From contig NZ_AHAM01000206.1 of the NCBI RefSeq assembly GCF_000236565.1, positions 1 through 64,000 of the forward strand: DNA of 64,000 nucleotides, given 5' to 3'. Position 1 is the first letter of the stretch; each line of letters begins with the position of its first letter. The position numbers and the translations under genes were made by a program. This DNA comes from Mesorhizobium alhagi CCNWXJ12-2. GTDB lineage: Bacteria; Pseudomonadota; Alphaproteobacteria; Rhizobiales; Rhizobiaceae. Under the pieces are notes generated by a model. It did not search any database and had not been told where the DNA came from. It worked only from the letters and a program-made list of their open reading frames with translations. This document shows, piece by piece, positions 37,268 to 47,190 of this stretch.

Positions 37268-37442
37268 GATATTCTCTCCTTGATCTTCAGAAACGACACA
37301 CTGCACCATGATGAATCCTGTTTGAATTGATTGAGATTGACGGAGCGCTCATGCTCAATTTGCGTGAGACTGTGCAGCCGTGCTCGCAATCATCGACCTG
37401 TGCTCACTTTATTTGAACCGTTGCCCTCTGGGTTCGGCCCAC

Positions 37443-39530
37443 CTATCGAACGCGATCGGCTTGCCAGCCGATCGCACTGCGAAGGAAATTGTTGCCCAGG
37501 GCAATGAATGCGGCCCGCTCCCGATTGTTCTTGCCGTAGCTGTGCCCGCCCGCGTCGGGCTCGTAGAAGTAAGCGGGATAGCCAAGAACCTGCAGCTTGG
37601 CGGCCATCTTACGCGCGTGGCCCGGGTGGACGCGGTCGTCACGCTTCGTGGTGGCGAGCAGGATCGGCGGATAGCGCTGTCCCGGCGCCGCGGCGTGATA
37701 GGCGGACATTTCCTTGAGGAAAGTCCAATCCTCCGGCTTGTCGGGATCGCCATATTCGTCAATCCCGCCTGCGCCAAAAAGCTTGGTGTAGCGGCGCATG
37801 TCGATAAGCGGAAGCGTGCAGAACAGCGCGCCGAAACGCTCAGGATAACGGATAAGCATATTGGCGATCAGGAGGCCGCCATTTGAGCCGCCCTCGGCGG
37901 CAATCCGCGACGGCCGCGTAATGCCTCTCTGCACAAGGTCGGCGGCAACGGCCGCGAAATCGTCATGGGCGAGACGCTTGCCCTCCCTACGACCCGCTTT
38001 GTGCCAACGTGTGCCGAACTCGCCGCCGCCCCGGATGTTCGCCACCACGCTCGTGCCGCCGCGTTCGAGCCACAGCTTGCCGAGCGAGGAGTTGTAGGAG
38101 GGCAGGAGCGACATGCCGAACCCGCCATAGGCGGTGAGGTGAACCGGGGCATCCCCGTTCCCGTCCGCCGGGCCGACCTGCGTATAAGGGATCATCTCAC
38201 CGTCGGTCGAGACTGCCTCGTGGCGCGTGACCACCAGCCCGGATGCGTCGAAATTCTCCGGGGCGCGCTTCAGGATCACTGGAGCGCCGAGAGGCGGCGC
38301 GGCATTGAGGTCGAAGAGGAGAAGCTGCGGCGGCGTGATCGGGTCCTGAGCCGAAACGAGGACCTTTCCATTGGTCTCGTGATCTTCCCTGTCGAGCGGC
38401 CAGAGGCGAACAGTCCCTTCGGCGGGTACGGTGTCCAGGGCTCGGCGCGTCCATTCCTGGCGGCCGGGCGTAAACACCTCGAAACGCGGAACGAGGTTGA
38501 CGAGGTAGGAGATGATGAGCTTCCCGTCATTCCAGAAGAATGACTGCAGGGAGCGCCTGTCGCCTGGTTCAAAGAGGGTGCCAAAACCGCGCTCGCCGGC
38601 GATGAACGAGGAGAGGGAGATGCCGATCAGCGCGTCGGCGGCATGGGTCGTCCCTCCCACCGTCCAGGGCTTGCACGGCTTTACCGCCAGCCAGTCGCCG
38701 AAGACGTCCCACCAAGCGTCCCAAGGAAGGTCGATCTGAATCTTCGGACCGCTCCTGTCGCCGATTCGGCCAATCGCCTCGAAATAGGCCGGCTCCTCGA
38801 TGAACCAAAGGCGCTCGCTCTCGGCGGTGCGGTCCAGATGGCCAGACACGCCGAGGGATTCGGAACCGGTCTCGAAGATTATCGGCGCGGTGAGCGGATC
38901 TGCGCCACGCTTCCACAACCGCACGGTGCGCGCGTAGCCGGAGCGGGTGGCCATGCCATCACCAAGCGCACTGGAAAGCAGAAGCGTGTCAGGGTCGAGC
39001 CAATCAATGTCGCCCTTGGCCTCCGGGAGATTGAAACCGTCGCCGACCAAGCTCAGAGACGCCAGATCGAATTCGCGATGGACGACCGCGTCGCTGCCGC
39101 CGCGAGAGAGGTGCAGAACGGCTCTTTGCCCTCTCTCCGGCTCGAGGGACGCCCCGCCCCAGACCCAGTCCTCTCCGTCGCCAGCGGCGAGGGCATCGAG
39201 ATCGAACAGGATCTCCCACTGGGGATCCGCCTTCGTATAGGCGGCAAGGGTGGTCCGGCGCCACAGTCCGCGCGGGTTACGGGCATCTTGCCAGAAATTG
39301 TAGACGTACTGACCACGGCGCGTGATCATGGGAATCCTGTCGGGACGGTCGAAAATCGCTGTCAGGGCATCCCGGTCGTGCTCGAACCGCGTTCCACCGA
39401 AGTGCTCCAGGGTCCTTGCCGACTGGCTGGTGGTCCAGGCAAGTGCCCGTTCGCCTTCCACATCTTCAAGCCAAAGATAGGGATCATCGTCCGGAGCATT
39501 CAGCGTTGGGCGGGGATCGATTGCGGTCAT
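37443..39530 (-). CDS. Prolyl oligopeptidase (S9A family)
   Basis: A 695-aa serine peptidase of the S9 family. The N-terminal beta-propeller (DPYLWLEDVEGERALAW) is followed by the alpha/beta-hydrolase domain. Catalytic Ser is in AEGGSNGGLLIA, Asp in TKRDDRVHPGHARK and His in DAGGHSYG. The AYGGFGMSLLPSYNSSLG segment is characteristic. No signal peptide is visible, so it probably acts in the cytosol on short proline peptides. It appears complete. No symbiotic function is known from the context. Confidence 0.9.
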   Translation of the reverse strand: MTAIDPRPTLNAPDDDPYLWLEDVEGERALAWTTSQSARTLEHFGGTRFEHDRDALTAIFDRPDRIPMITRRGQYVYNFWQDARNPRGLWRRTTLAAYTKADPQWEILFDLDALAAGDGEDWVWGGASLEPERGQRAVLHLSRGGSDAVVHREFDLASLSLVGDGFNLPEAKGDIDWLDPDTLLLSSALGDGMATRSGYARTVRLWKRGADPLTAPIIFETGSESLGVSGHLDRTAESERLWFIEEPAYFEAIGRIGDRSGPKIQIDLPWDAWWDVFGDWLAVKPCKPWTVGGTTHAADALIGISLSSFIAGERGFGTLFEPGDRRSLQSFFWNDGKLIISYLVNLVPRFEVFTPGRQEWTRRALDTVPAEGTVRLWPLDREDHETNGKVLVSAQDPITPPQLLLFDLNAAPPLGAPVILKRAPENFDASGLVVTRHEAVSTDGEMIPYTQVGPADGNGDAPVHLTAYGGFGMSLLPSYNSSLGKLWLERGGTSVVANIRGGGEFGTRWHKAGRREGKRLAHDDFAAVAADLVQRGITRPSRIAAEGGSNGGLLIANMLIRYPERFGALFCTLPLIDMRRYTKLFGAGGIDEYGDPDKPEDWTFLKEMSAYHAAAPGQRYPPILLATTKRDDRVHPGHARKMAAKLQVLGYPAYFYEPDAGGHSYGKNNRERAAFIALGNNFLRSAIGWQADRVR

Positions 39531-39749
39531 GTCCGGACAACCTGAAGAATAATGCCGAAAGGTCTTTCGTCGGCTAGGGGAAGCTCAGTTTTCGCGGCAG
39601 CGACCGCATGTTCGGCTAGCGTGATCACGGGTTATTTCTCCTCAGTTCCCTGCCGCAGCGCGCGCTCGGCGCGCCGGTGCTTGCGGATAGCCCTGCATGT
39701 GTCGTGCCAAAGGAGAGAATCGTTTCAGAACAATGCAATCGCTCTGGTA

Positions 39750-39862
39750 GCGCTGTGTCTCATGTCCGACATCGTCGAAAACCCGACAAAGAGTGCAACC
39801 ACAAGGGCGGATCGATCTCCTGTGTGAGCTCGCAGGACACCGTGGAAAACTCAAGCAGTTGA
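39750..39862 (+). repeat. Diverged repeat, copy 1
   Basis: GTGTCTCATGTCCGACATCG, then GATCGATCTCC, GAGCTC and CGTGGAAAAC occur in the same order at 41209–41325, with many differences. The copy nearer traI2 stays open on the minus strand (ELAREIDQALTIALDVVFDE), so these may be fragments of an unidentified gene. Confidence 0.6.
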
Positions 39863-41208
39863 GCTCACAGCGAACTTGGTTGGGCGCAACATCGTCGCTC
39901 TAAGGCGCTTCACGTACCCGGTATCACGTGGCAGATACCCTTGAGGTGACGGACGATCTGAGCGACGAAGACTGGCTGGGCGTGTGGAACCACACACCGC
40001 CAGCGGAAAGAGTGGGGACCCGAGGAAAAGGAGATGTTGGCTGTCCTGCCGGTTAGCCGACCTGATGTGCCGCGCGCGCCGCCAACATTCTCGGCCTCAC
40101 TGTCCGCCAGCTCAACAAACCGGTTGACCTATTTGAAGTCTATCGATCGCACCAGCAAGCTGCGTTTAAACGGACGCACGCAACCAGCCCCATGATTGCC
40201 GGGCCTGAGGGCTGCCCGTCATCAATTTCCGGCGGTGCCCTGTCGGGCCAGGCGATCTCTCGGGTCAAAGCGCAGGAGCGCATGCTCGGCGCCGGTGCCA
40301 AGCGTGCGGCAGCCAGGCATAATTAACGAGGATGGGCCGCCCGGAGCGCCGAACGGCAGAGCCGAGGAGCTGATGGAACCTCGACCGAAAACGGGTATTC
40401 GTGGTACCGCACTTGGGTTGGAGGCCGAAGACAGCCTTCTGGAAACGCCTTGACGTGCCCAGCCACGACGCCGCAGTTTTCAACCGACAAGGGGACGATG
40501 GCAGCTCTTGGGCACCGCCGTGTCTCGCGGAGAGGATGGGCCATTGGCCGCCAGCATCGCGGAGTGTGCGGGAGTGCGGACTTGCGGGTGGGCGAAAATC
40601 AGCCGCGGCGGTCGACACCGCCAAGCTGCCGACCCTGCCGTCGCAACCGGGCCCTGTCTATTCTGAGCAAGGCCGAGTGCCAGGCCCTGCCGATGGCGCT
40701 GAGGATAAGTTGCATTTCTTCCTTCCTATGCTGCCCCACCGCCAGGACGTCAAAACCCTCCACCATCTGATTCCGATCTTCTGCGTCAGTCGATTTCGTC
40801 GTGCTGGTTTCAAAGACCGCTACGATCCGAATCGCGGCGGTATCAATCTGCTTTTTGGCTGCCCATGCAAGGCATTTTTGAGCGCCGTCCTTCGCACGGC
40901 GCTCTTCAGCCGCTGCGAAGCGGAAGCGGCGCCGCAAGCTCGCCGTGCCGTGGGCGCGAGTCCTACCGGCTGCAGGCAATGCCATTACATCTCGGGCAGG
41001 GCGCCAAGCTTCGCGGAACTCACGCCGCTCGTTCGCCCGCCATTCCAGCTGTTGGCGCTGTGCGGGTGGTCAGCCCGGGCCGCGGCAATTCTCATGGCTG
41101 CGCCCGGGCAACAGCGATCGCGAAGAACTGCCGTTCCGTCCGATGAATAGCAACGGCTACGCCGTGCGTTGCATTCCCGGATGAGGCCACGTCCGGTCCG
41201 CGAACGTA

Positions 41209-41325
41209 TAGCGCCGTGTCTCATGTCGACCTCGTCGAAGACGACATCGAGTGCAATCGTAAGTGCCTGATCGATCTCCCGTGCGAGCTCTGAGAACACC
41301 CGTGGAAAACGCAAGCAGTGAAGCT
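41209..41325 (+). repeat. Diverged repeat, copy 2
   Basis: Second copy of the segment at 39750–39862. On the minus strand it reads LRFPRVFSELAREIDQALTI, which looks protein-like. Family not recognised. Confidence 0.6.
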
Positions 41326-41579
41326 CGCCCGACCTTAGTTCGACACAACACGACCTGACGGGCCGTGCGAGCCCGCCGACGAAAGCGGCGTCCTTCCGTT
41401 CCGAAAGCAGGCACATTGAGCCGTAAATGCCGTCGCGCTGCGCGTCAAAACTCACCTCGGCGCCGGTATCATCGATCCTTCACCTGACAGGCATCGCTGT
41501 CGAGATCGCCGGCGCGCCCTCGGTGAACAGGCCGGTCATCACATTGGCAAGCCCCTCCTGTCCGGCAGGCTCGCCGACG

Positions 41580-41795
41580 ATTGGATGGTGGGTGGCGTAA
41601 CGCTCACCGCGCGGGAGTTCGAGTGCCTGAAATGGGCGTGCGCGGCAAGTCGGCTTGGGATGTCAGCCAGATTCTTGCGATCTGTAAGCGCAGGTGACCT
41701 TCCATCTGGAAAACGCAAAGGCAAAGCTTGGCGTGCGAACGATCAAACAGGCCGTTGCACGGGTGGCTGCCTCCGGTCGCGCGATATCCTGATCC
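41580..41795 (+). pseudogene. traR relic (C-terminal part)
   Basis: VGGVTLTAREFECLKWACA aligns with the helix-turn-helix of TraR at 33285–34022 (VDGVSLTPREYECLQWAAR). Frame changes follow at about 41640 and 41690, after which nucleotide similarity continues to the end (CTGGAAAACGCAAAGGCAAAG resembles the traR sequence for LDNAKKKLG). The ligand-binding half is missing. It sits in front of traI2 just as traR sits in front of traI1. Confidence 0.8.
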
Positions 41796-41809
41796 TACCG
41801 CCAGGATAG

Positions 41810-41825
41810 CTGTAAACGTCTACAG
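41810..41825 (+). promoter_or_regulatory. tra box upstream of traI2
   Basis: CTGTAAACGTCTACAG is an imperfect palindrome (arms CTGTA/TACAG) in the same place relative to traI2 as the tra box is to traI1. The spacing is similar but the core differs from the traI1 box, so the affinity may differ. Confidence 0.65.
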
Positions 41826-41884
41826 GCTGCATCACTGCCAGCTTTGCCCTTCCATGGCGGAACACATCCCACACGGAGGCGATC

Positions 41885-42517
41885 ATGATGCAGCTGATAA
41901 CCCCTGACCTCTACGGTGAGTTCGCAAGCGAGCTCAAAGAGATGCACGGGCTCAGGCATCGGGTTTTCAAGGAAAGGCTCGATTGGGAAGTTCAGACCGA
42001 AGGCGAAATGGAAACAGACGCCTTTGACGGCTTCAAGCCTGTCTATCTGCTTCTCAAGGGGTCCGATTGGCGAATTCGCGGTTGCGTTCGCCTTTTGCCC
42101 ACCACCGGACCCACAATGTTGCGCGACACATTCTCGGGGCTGCTGGGTACTGACGTTGTGCCCTCGACTCCCGACATATGGGAAAGCAGCCGTTTCGCGC
42201 TCGATCTCCCTCCATCAACGCCCAAGGCGGCGGGCGGGCTGGCCCAAGCAACCTACGAGCTCTTCGCCGGCATGATCGAGTTCGCCCTGGCCAACAATCT
42301 CACCCGCATAGTGACGGTGACCGATACGCGTATGGAACGGATCCTTCGCCTCGCAACGTGGCCATTGTCGCGCATCGGACAGCCGAAGCCCGTCGGCAAA
42401 ACCGAGGCGGTGGCCGGCTTTCTCGAGATTTCCCACGCGAGCCTTTTGCGCATCCGCTGGAGGGGTCGTCTGAACGGGCCGGTACTGTGGCAACCGGTTC
42501 TCGGTCTCTCGGCATAG
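41885..42517 (+). CDS. traI2: LuxI-family synthase TraI2
   Basis: A 210-aa LuxI-type protein, close to TraI1 along its whole length. The key family features are intact: LRHRVFKERLDWEV, DGFKPVYLLLKG, GCVRLLPTTGPTMLRDTF and WESSRFALDLPPS. A GGAGGC ribosome binding site precedes it. Flanking genes of the locus are broken, yet this one is not, so it may still be functional or recently orphaned. It could make a second signal or the same one as TraI1. Confidence 0.88.
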   Translation: MMQLITPDLYGEFASELKEMHGLRHRVFKERLDWEVQTEGEMETDAFDGFKPVYLLLKGSDWRIRGCVRLLPTTGPTMLRDTFSGLLGTDVVPSTPDIWESSRFALDLPPSTPKAAGGLAQATYELFAGMIEFALANNLTRIVTVTDTRMERILRLATWPLSRIGQPKPVGKTEAVAGFLEISHASLLRIRWRGRLNGPVLWQPVLGLSA

Positions 42518-42523
42518 CGCCAT

Positions 42524-43374
42524 ATGGACACCCTGACCATGAATCGGCCGCTTCCGCCCGCGGGCGCAACCGACTGTCGCGCAGGCTGGCCGGACTGGCG
42601 CCATCGCCAAGCTTACGACTATGCCGGTCGATTGCCGCGCACAGCCTGGGCCTGGGAATTTCTTCGGCGCAATCCGCAATTCCAGCGCGACCACGCCAAA
42701 ATGGCGCCGCCCGCGCGCATTGTCCGAAGATGCGCCGAAAGGATTATCGAACTGAAGACGCGGGCCTCCCCGCTCACGCAATGCAGCCTCCTCTTTCGCG
42801 GACGCGCCGCAGCTGGACGCCACGTCAGCAAAGGTGTTTTGGGATCCGCGCGGTTGCCCGCACATCCTGCAGCGGCTGCAGAGCCGGCTGAGCGCGGCTT
42901 TGAACTGCTTGACCTTCCTCGCTCTCATGCGGCAAGGACATCCTGCTGACGCCGGCGGGAATGCAGCATGTGCTGCTGAGACAGGATTGCCGTAGCCTGC
43001 AGATTGCCGTTTCCGGCGCCTCCGTTCTGCGCCCATTGCGGCTAAAGGTCGACGCAATCGTGCCGCCGCGGCGCCTGAGGTTCCATGTCGCCGCCCTTCA
43101 ATGCCTGAATGACATCCACGGCGGCGGCCGCCTGGCAGCCGCTCACCTTCCACCGGAGCCCCGCGGAGGGCGTCTGCGTGTTGTGCTCCAGGCTTTGGAT
43201 GGGTCACTGGCAGGGGCACCCCATCAGGAGATCGCCATAGCCCTATTCGGGCGGCGGCGTGTCGAACAAGATTGGTCTCACCCAGGCGGCCATCTTCGCG
43301 ATCAGGTGCGTCGCGCCGTCCGACGCGGCCGCTACCTGATGGGCGGCGGCTATAGGCACTTCCTCAATGGTTGA
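42524..43374 (+). pseudogene. Degenerate fseA copy
   Basis: The first part (42536 onward) reads WPDWRHRQAYDYAGRLPRTA and AWEFLRRNPQFQRDH, like the start of FseA. Homology then moves to another frame at about 42834 (VFWDPRGCPHILQ) and again before 42961 (MQHVLLRQDCRSLQIAVSGA). The last part ends in a DUF2285-like GRYLMGGGYRHFLNG. At least two frame changes are needed, not the single +1 of the intact copy. It follows traI2 as fseA follows traI1. Confidence 0.8.
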
Positions 43375-43690
43375 AGTGACAAAATTCGACGCCAGTTGGC
43401 AAGCAGATCCCGACAGCCTGCCCCAGTCGCTGCTTGTTCACGACAATGGCAGTCCGGACGCTTTCGAGATCGTCGCCGGACAGCGCCGCCGCCACGCGGC
43501 AAAGACCATCGCCGGTGAAGGCCTGGCGGTCGAAAACCCCGCCTTGCGCCATCACGATGCGGCCGCGCTCGAGGCCTCGCTGATCGAGAACATCGCCGGG
43601 CTCGGCCCGAATGAAGTCTCCCAATGGGAGACCTTCACCCTGCTCAAAGCAGGCCGCAAAGGCGGCACGCCAGTAGAAAAGCGTTCTCGC
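43367..43690 (+). pseudogene. parB-like fragment
   Basis: The frame reads SLLVHDNGSPDAFEIVAGQR and DAAALEASLIENIAGLGPNE, close to residues about 35–115 of the ParB-like protein at 54243–55982. Neither the N-terminal start nor the C-terminal two-thirds is present. It is joined directly to the end of the broken fseA copy, showing rearrangement between the quorum-sensing locus and the parB module. Confidence 0.85.
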
Positions 43691-43835
43691 TGTTGCGGCT
43701 GTGACCGTCCCTGGCTTGTGCGATGGCACGAAGCCTTGTCAAAGCCGTTTTGCGATCTGACTGAGCGTGCCGCGGCCGGGAGCTGAGCTTGCATTAAGAT
43801 CGTAGAGCAACGAGGGGTTTTGGATACCTTCGTGC

Positions 43836-43884
43836 ATCCATAGCGCCGATGATCGTCATTCAAACAATCAATTTTACCGATCTT
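43836..43884 (+). promoter_or_regulatory. nod box upstream of the sulfotransferase gene
   Basis: The site begins ATCCATAGCGCCGATGATCG, continues with ATTCAAACAATCAATTTTAC and ends CGATCTTG. Agreement with the nod-box consensus is very high. The shared 3' flank GTGCTATTAGAA also occurs after the nodM nod box. The first intact downstream gene on this strand is the sulfotransferase at 44455, about 570 nt away. Confidence 0.93.
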
Positions 43885-44454
43885 GCCGAGTGCTATTAGA
43901 AAACGCTGGATTTAACCGACATCAGGTGCGTTGAGGCAAAATTTACAAGGAAGGGCGGGAAGAGTTCATATCTGAATCGTGCTCCTATGGGGTCCTGGCA
44001 GCCGAATTGGCCAGCATCACGATTGGACGTTTCCCCGTGTAAGGTGCACCAACCCAAACCACTGCTTCTGAAGCGCTTGAAAAACAACAGGCAAGTGGAG
44101 TTCTTTGCATGCGCTCCCAGGTGCGGTTGAGACTATGCCGGGAAAATCAGTTGGAACTCTGCGACCACGCGGAACTTGCCGAGTTCTTTTGAAGAACCCA
44201 TCGGCCGACGCGGGCGCTTTAATGCGAAGCCATCCAGTTGGGCCGGAGCATTGTACGGAGTGCGACCGGGTCTTGAGGGACTCGGCACGGGCCATTCAAT
44301 CGGCGCCGTGTATCCAGTTCTGCAGGAGAGGCACCCAATCTGGCACCGACGGCACGCCACACTCGAAGTAGTCCGCTCGCATTCTTGTCATCACTGAACA
44401 AACTGACGTTGCGGCGAATATGCGTTCGCTTGCCCAGCTATAAAAGGTGGAATT
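43885..44454. other. Spacer between nod box and sulfotransferase gene
   Basis: No intact gene was recognised in 570 nt. A plus-strand frame is open for a while after the nod box but matches no family I know. The region may be a long leader or the remains of a lost first gene of the nod-box operon. Confidence 0.4.
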
Positions 44455-45747
44455 ATGAGCCGGAATGTTAACAATTCGCCTGCGGTCTGCTTTCTCCTCG
44501 GCCTTCCCCGGTCGGGGACGACGCTGCTGGCGCATTTGCTCCAGAAGCATCCAGATATTGCAGCCCCGCCTGAGCCCTGGCTAATGCTGGCACTTGAGGC
44601 ATTTGGAAGGGTGGACCACCGTCACCCAGCAGGGCCATCACTGATTCAGTCTGCGACCTCCGAATTCCTGGGCCGAGTAGATCGTACCAGCGTCAGCCGC
44701 GCTTTTGCCGATGCGGCCTACAGCCAGTATTTGGCGGCGGTGGGCAAGCGCACCTTCATAGACAAGACGCCGCGCTATTGGATGGTGCTCGATTACTTGG
44801 ATTCCCTCTACCCAGAAGCACCACACATCCTTCTGTTGCGCAATCCCTACGCAATTGCCGCATCACTGAAATCGACGTGGGGAGTCCCGTTCGTGTCAGA
44901 ACGCTCCGCCCCACCAGCCAGCATGGCCTGCCTTGCCGATCTCGTGCTCGGCCTGCCTCAGCTCGATCTCGCATATTCTCTCGCCGATTTCGTTCTGGGC
45001 CTGCCTGCGCTGGCGGCACATCGCGCTCGCCGGCAGACGCAAGTGGTGCACTACGAACTCCTGGTGGCGCGCCCCGACGAGGAAATCCGGCGCGTGATTG
45101 CCGGCCTCGGCTACGATCCAGCCCGAATTGAGGCGGCAACGATCGAGCAAACGGACTATCTCCGATCCAGTAACTTCGGGGATCGGAAAATCCTAGAGAA
45201 GCAAGGAGTCGATAAACGCTCGGTTCACGCCTGGCAAACCGAACTGACCATCGAAGAAATGCAAGCAGTAACCGATCTCGTCGGCGCCGAGCTTTTCATG
45301 GAGCTCGGTTATGAGGACGAACTCCGGTACGCACAGCAAGCTGGGATCGTGGACAGGGGTCGGGCGGTGACCGAACGATACCGTCAGGTATTTCGAACCT
45401 GGTGGGACTTGCTCGCCACGGCAGGACCGTCGTTCGGCATATCCGCTGCCGCGCGTGAGCCAAACAGCACCGTCCAGCGAACTGGAGAGAACACCTCCTC
45501 GGGCTCCGGCGCCTCAACGGTTCGCAGGGCGCAACATCCAGCCGGGTCCGACGTGGAGGAAAATTTGCAGCTGGCGAATGCGATGGTGGCCCAGCTGAAA
45601 CAGGCGCTCTCGGGTTCGGAGGCCGATCGAGCTGTGCGCCTGCATGCCATTCGTGATCGCGATGCTACCATCGAGACGTTGCGCGGCGAGATCGTGCGGC
45701 TTGAGCAGACCTTGTCGTTGCGCGAACCGGTCGAGTCGCGGGTCTAA
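44455..45747 (+). CDS. Sulfotransferase-family protein with coiled-coil tail
   Basis: A 430-aa protein. The N-terminal domain has the PAPS-binding P-loop (FLLGLPRSGTTLLAHLL) and the downstream 3'-phosphate-binding region (LLRNPYAIAASLKSTWG). The last 70 residues (LQLANAMVAQLKQALSGSEA onwards) form a predicted coiled coil, unusual for this class. It would transfer sulphate from PAPS to a sugar, lipid or protein; the substrate is unknown. A nod box lies 570 nt upstream, so a role in Nod-factor or surface-polysaccharide modification is possible. It is not obviously NodH or NoeE. Confidence 0.82.
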   Translation: MSRNVNNSPAVCFLLGLPRSGTTLLAHLLQKHPDIAAPPEPWLMLALEAFGRVDHRHPAGPSLIQSATSEFLGRVDRTSVSRAFADAAYSQYLAAVGKRTFIDKTPRYWMVLDYLDSLYPEAPHILLLRNPYAIAASLKSTWGVPFVSERSAPPASMACLADLVLGLPQLDLAYSLADFVLGLPALAAHRARRQTQVVHYELLVARPDEEIRRVIAGLGYDPARIEAATIEQTDYLRSSNFGDRKILEKQGVDKRSVHAWQTELTIEEMQAVTDLVGAELFMELGYEDELRYAQQAGIVDRGRAVTERYRQVFRTWWDLLATAGPSFGISAAAREPNSTVQRTGENTSSGSGASTVRRAQHPAGSDVEENLQLANAMVAQLKQALSGSEADRAVRLHAIRDRDATIETLRGEIVRLEQTLSLREPVESRV

Positions 45748-46022
45748 CCGTCGTGGGGAAGCAGAAACGTGGAACTGGAGACCACGAAACAAGCGAATTG
45801 ATCGAAATGATAAAGCGGCAGTGGAGGCGCTTATGCCATAGCCAAGGCGGTGCACACCGCGTCGGGGAAGCCAGTTCCAGATCGCCGTATAAGCCACAGC
45901 TTATCTTTTTTGAATGCGGCGCGTAGCGCTACATCGCATCTCGATGACCTGCCTGGATATCAGCTGACAAGTGCGGCGCTTCGACTGGACGTGATGACAC
46001 AGGGCGGCAGGAGGAGCTTTCC
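45748..46022. other. Intergenic region
   Basis: No gene supported here. The 3' part contains the GGAGGAGC ribosome binding site of the next gene. Confidence 0.4.
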
Positions 46023-46280
46023 GTGAGCACCAGAATTCCGATCCGGATCGAGCTGGAAGCGCTCAACTCGCGTATGATCGAGCTTTTCGAACGATCTCTC
46101 CGGAAGCATTCAGCAATCGAGGAATGCTACGCTGTTACTGGCAACACCGATTACCTTCTGTTCGTCTCAGTGAATGAAATCCAGGAGTTCGAGGCGATAC
46201 ACCGGAATATTCTTTCAAAGCTTCCCGGTGTGAAGACGATCAAGGCCGAGTTCCCCTTGCGGCGCGTTCTCCCGACTTGA
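46023..46280 (+). CDS. Stand-alone Lrp/AsnC effector-domain protein
   Basis: An 85-aa protein that consists only of the RAM (AsnC-type ligand-binding/oligomerisation) domain: IEECYAVTGNTDYLLFVSV and a C-terminal LPGVKTIKAEFPLRRV. The usual N-terminal helix-turn-helix is absent. The start is GTG at 46023 after GGAGGAGC, a strong site, so it looks like a real single-domain gene rather than a broken Lrp. Such proteins can modify full Lrp regulators by forming mixed oligomers. The target is unknown. Confidence 0.75.
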   Translation: MSTRIPIRIELEALNSRMIELFERSLRKHSAIEECYAVTGNTDYLLFVSVNEIQEFEAIHRNILSKLPGVKTIKAEFPLRRVLPT

Positions 46281-46305
46281 TGGAAAGTGCTCCGCGAGCC
46301 GTGCT

Positions 46306-46970
46306 TCAAACAGGTTGGATATGCCGTCGCGGGCACCCTGAGCCGAGGCCAAGGACGAAGCGCCGACCGGGTGAACGGATCGGCCGCGCGTTCGCCGCGT
46401 CGACCCCGACCGGTTCCATGGCCACCTTCCAGTCGACGTTTTCGGTGCAGGGCGTCGTCGTCAGCGATCCCTCATAGGCCCAGTAGCCCAGGGATGTCGG
46501 CACAAGCCCGTTCGGATCGATTTCGTCGACCGCCACCCCCTCGTCCGTTCGCGCGGGAAAAGCCGCAGCCAGGCTGGCAAAGCTGGCATTAGGCGCGAGC
46601 CTGGCGTCAGGAATACGCCCAGGACGCCACGAGCGTCGCCTTTCGTATCCTTATGGACGAAGTGCGCCTCCATCGGGAAGCTCTTGCCCGCCACGTGGTG
46701 CTCGCTCGGCGCATGGAAATGGAACTGCATCCGTTCGTAAACGCGATCTGCGGGCGTCAACGTGCTGCCTTGCGGCATATTGATTTGAATGGTGTGGCCG
46801 TTGTTCACCATCTTGCCACCGCCCTTGCGCCAGCCGATGGCCACGCTCGGAATATCCGCCCTGACCGCGCCGGTGATCTCTACTGGCGACTGCTTGCGTG
46901 CCGGGCATGCGGCTACGAGGATGCCAACGAACTCGCCCTTCGACAAGCTCAGGCGACTGCGCACCGCCAC
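46306..46970 (-). pseudogene. Alpha-carbonic anhydrase pseudogene
   Basis: It matches the intact enzyme at 19077–19832. The 5' part reads SPVEITGAVRADIPSVAIGW, MVNNGHTIQINMPQGSTLTP and MQFHFHAPSEHHVAGKSFPM; the 3' part, in another frame, reads DPNGLVPTSLGYWAYEGSLTTTPC. A frame change near 46550–46600 separates them. The N-terminal signal region is lost. It is a second, dead copy on the same island. Confidence 0.88.
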
Positions 46971-47190
46971 GGCCTACAAGCTCGCCTGCGGGCGGCCAGC
47001 CTGTTCCGACAAATCGCTTTCACGCTGCGGCCCGCAGGACCATGAGCGCCGGGGCATCAAAGCCCGGCCAAACCCTGACTCTCCAGCGCGTTCCAAAGTC
47101 CAGTCCCAGCCGCGGTGAAAAAGACGCCTCACACCTGCATGACCGAACGCTCAGCGGCGCTCGAACCACAAGGCTCATGAACAGGACGGG

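Larger units (their letters stand above)
39545..41579. other. Two kilobases with no intact gene
   Basis: Many medium open frames occur on both strands but they overlap each other and none shows a known domain or strong start signals. Two diverged copies of a 115-bp segment flank the region (39750–39862 and 41209–41325). A minus-strand frame at about 40599–40985 (EERRAKDGAQKCLAWAAKK) reads like a helical protein but I cannot identify it. I take the whole stretch as decayed accessory DNA. Confidence 0.45.

Noticed and set aside
40401-41150. 249-codon plus-strand frame in the gene-free region
   Set aside because: No recognisable domain, no good start site, and codon composition unlike its neighbours.
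44060-44090. Possible -24/-12 (RpoN) promoter near 44070
   Set aside because: The spacing between GG and GC is 8 nt rather than the required 10.
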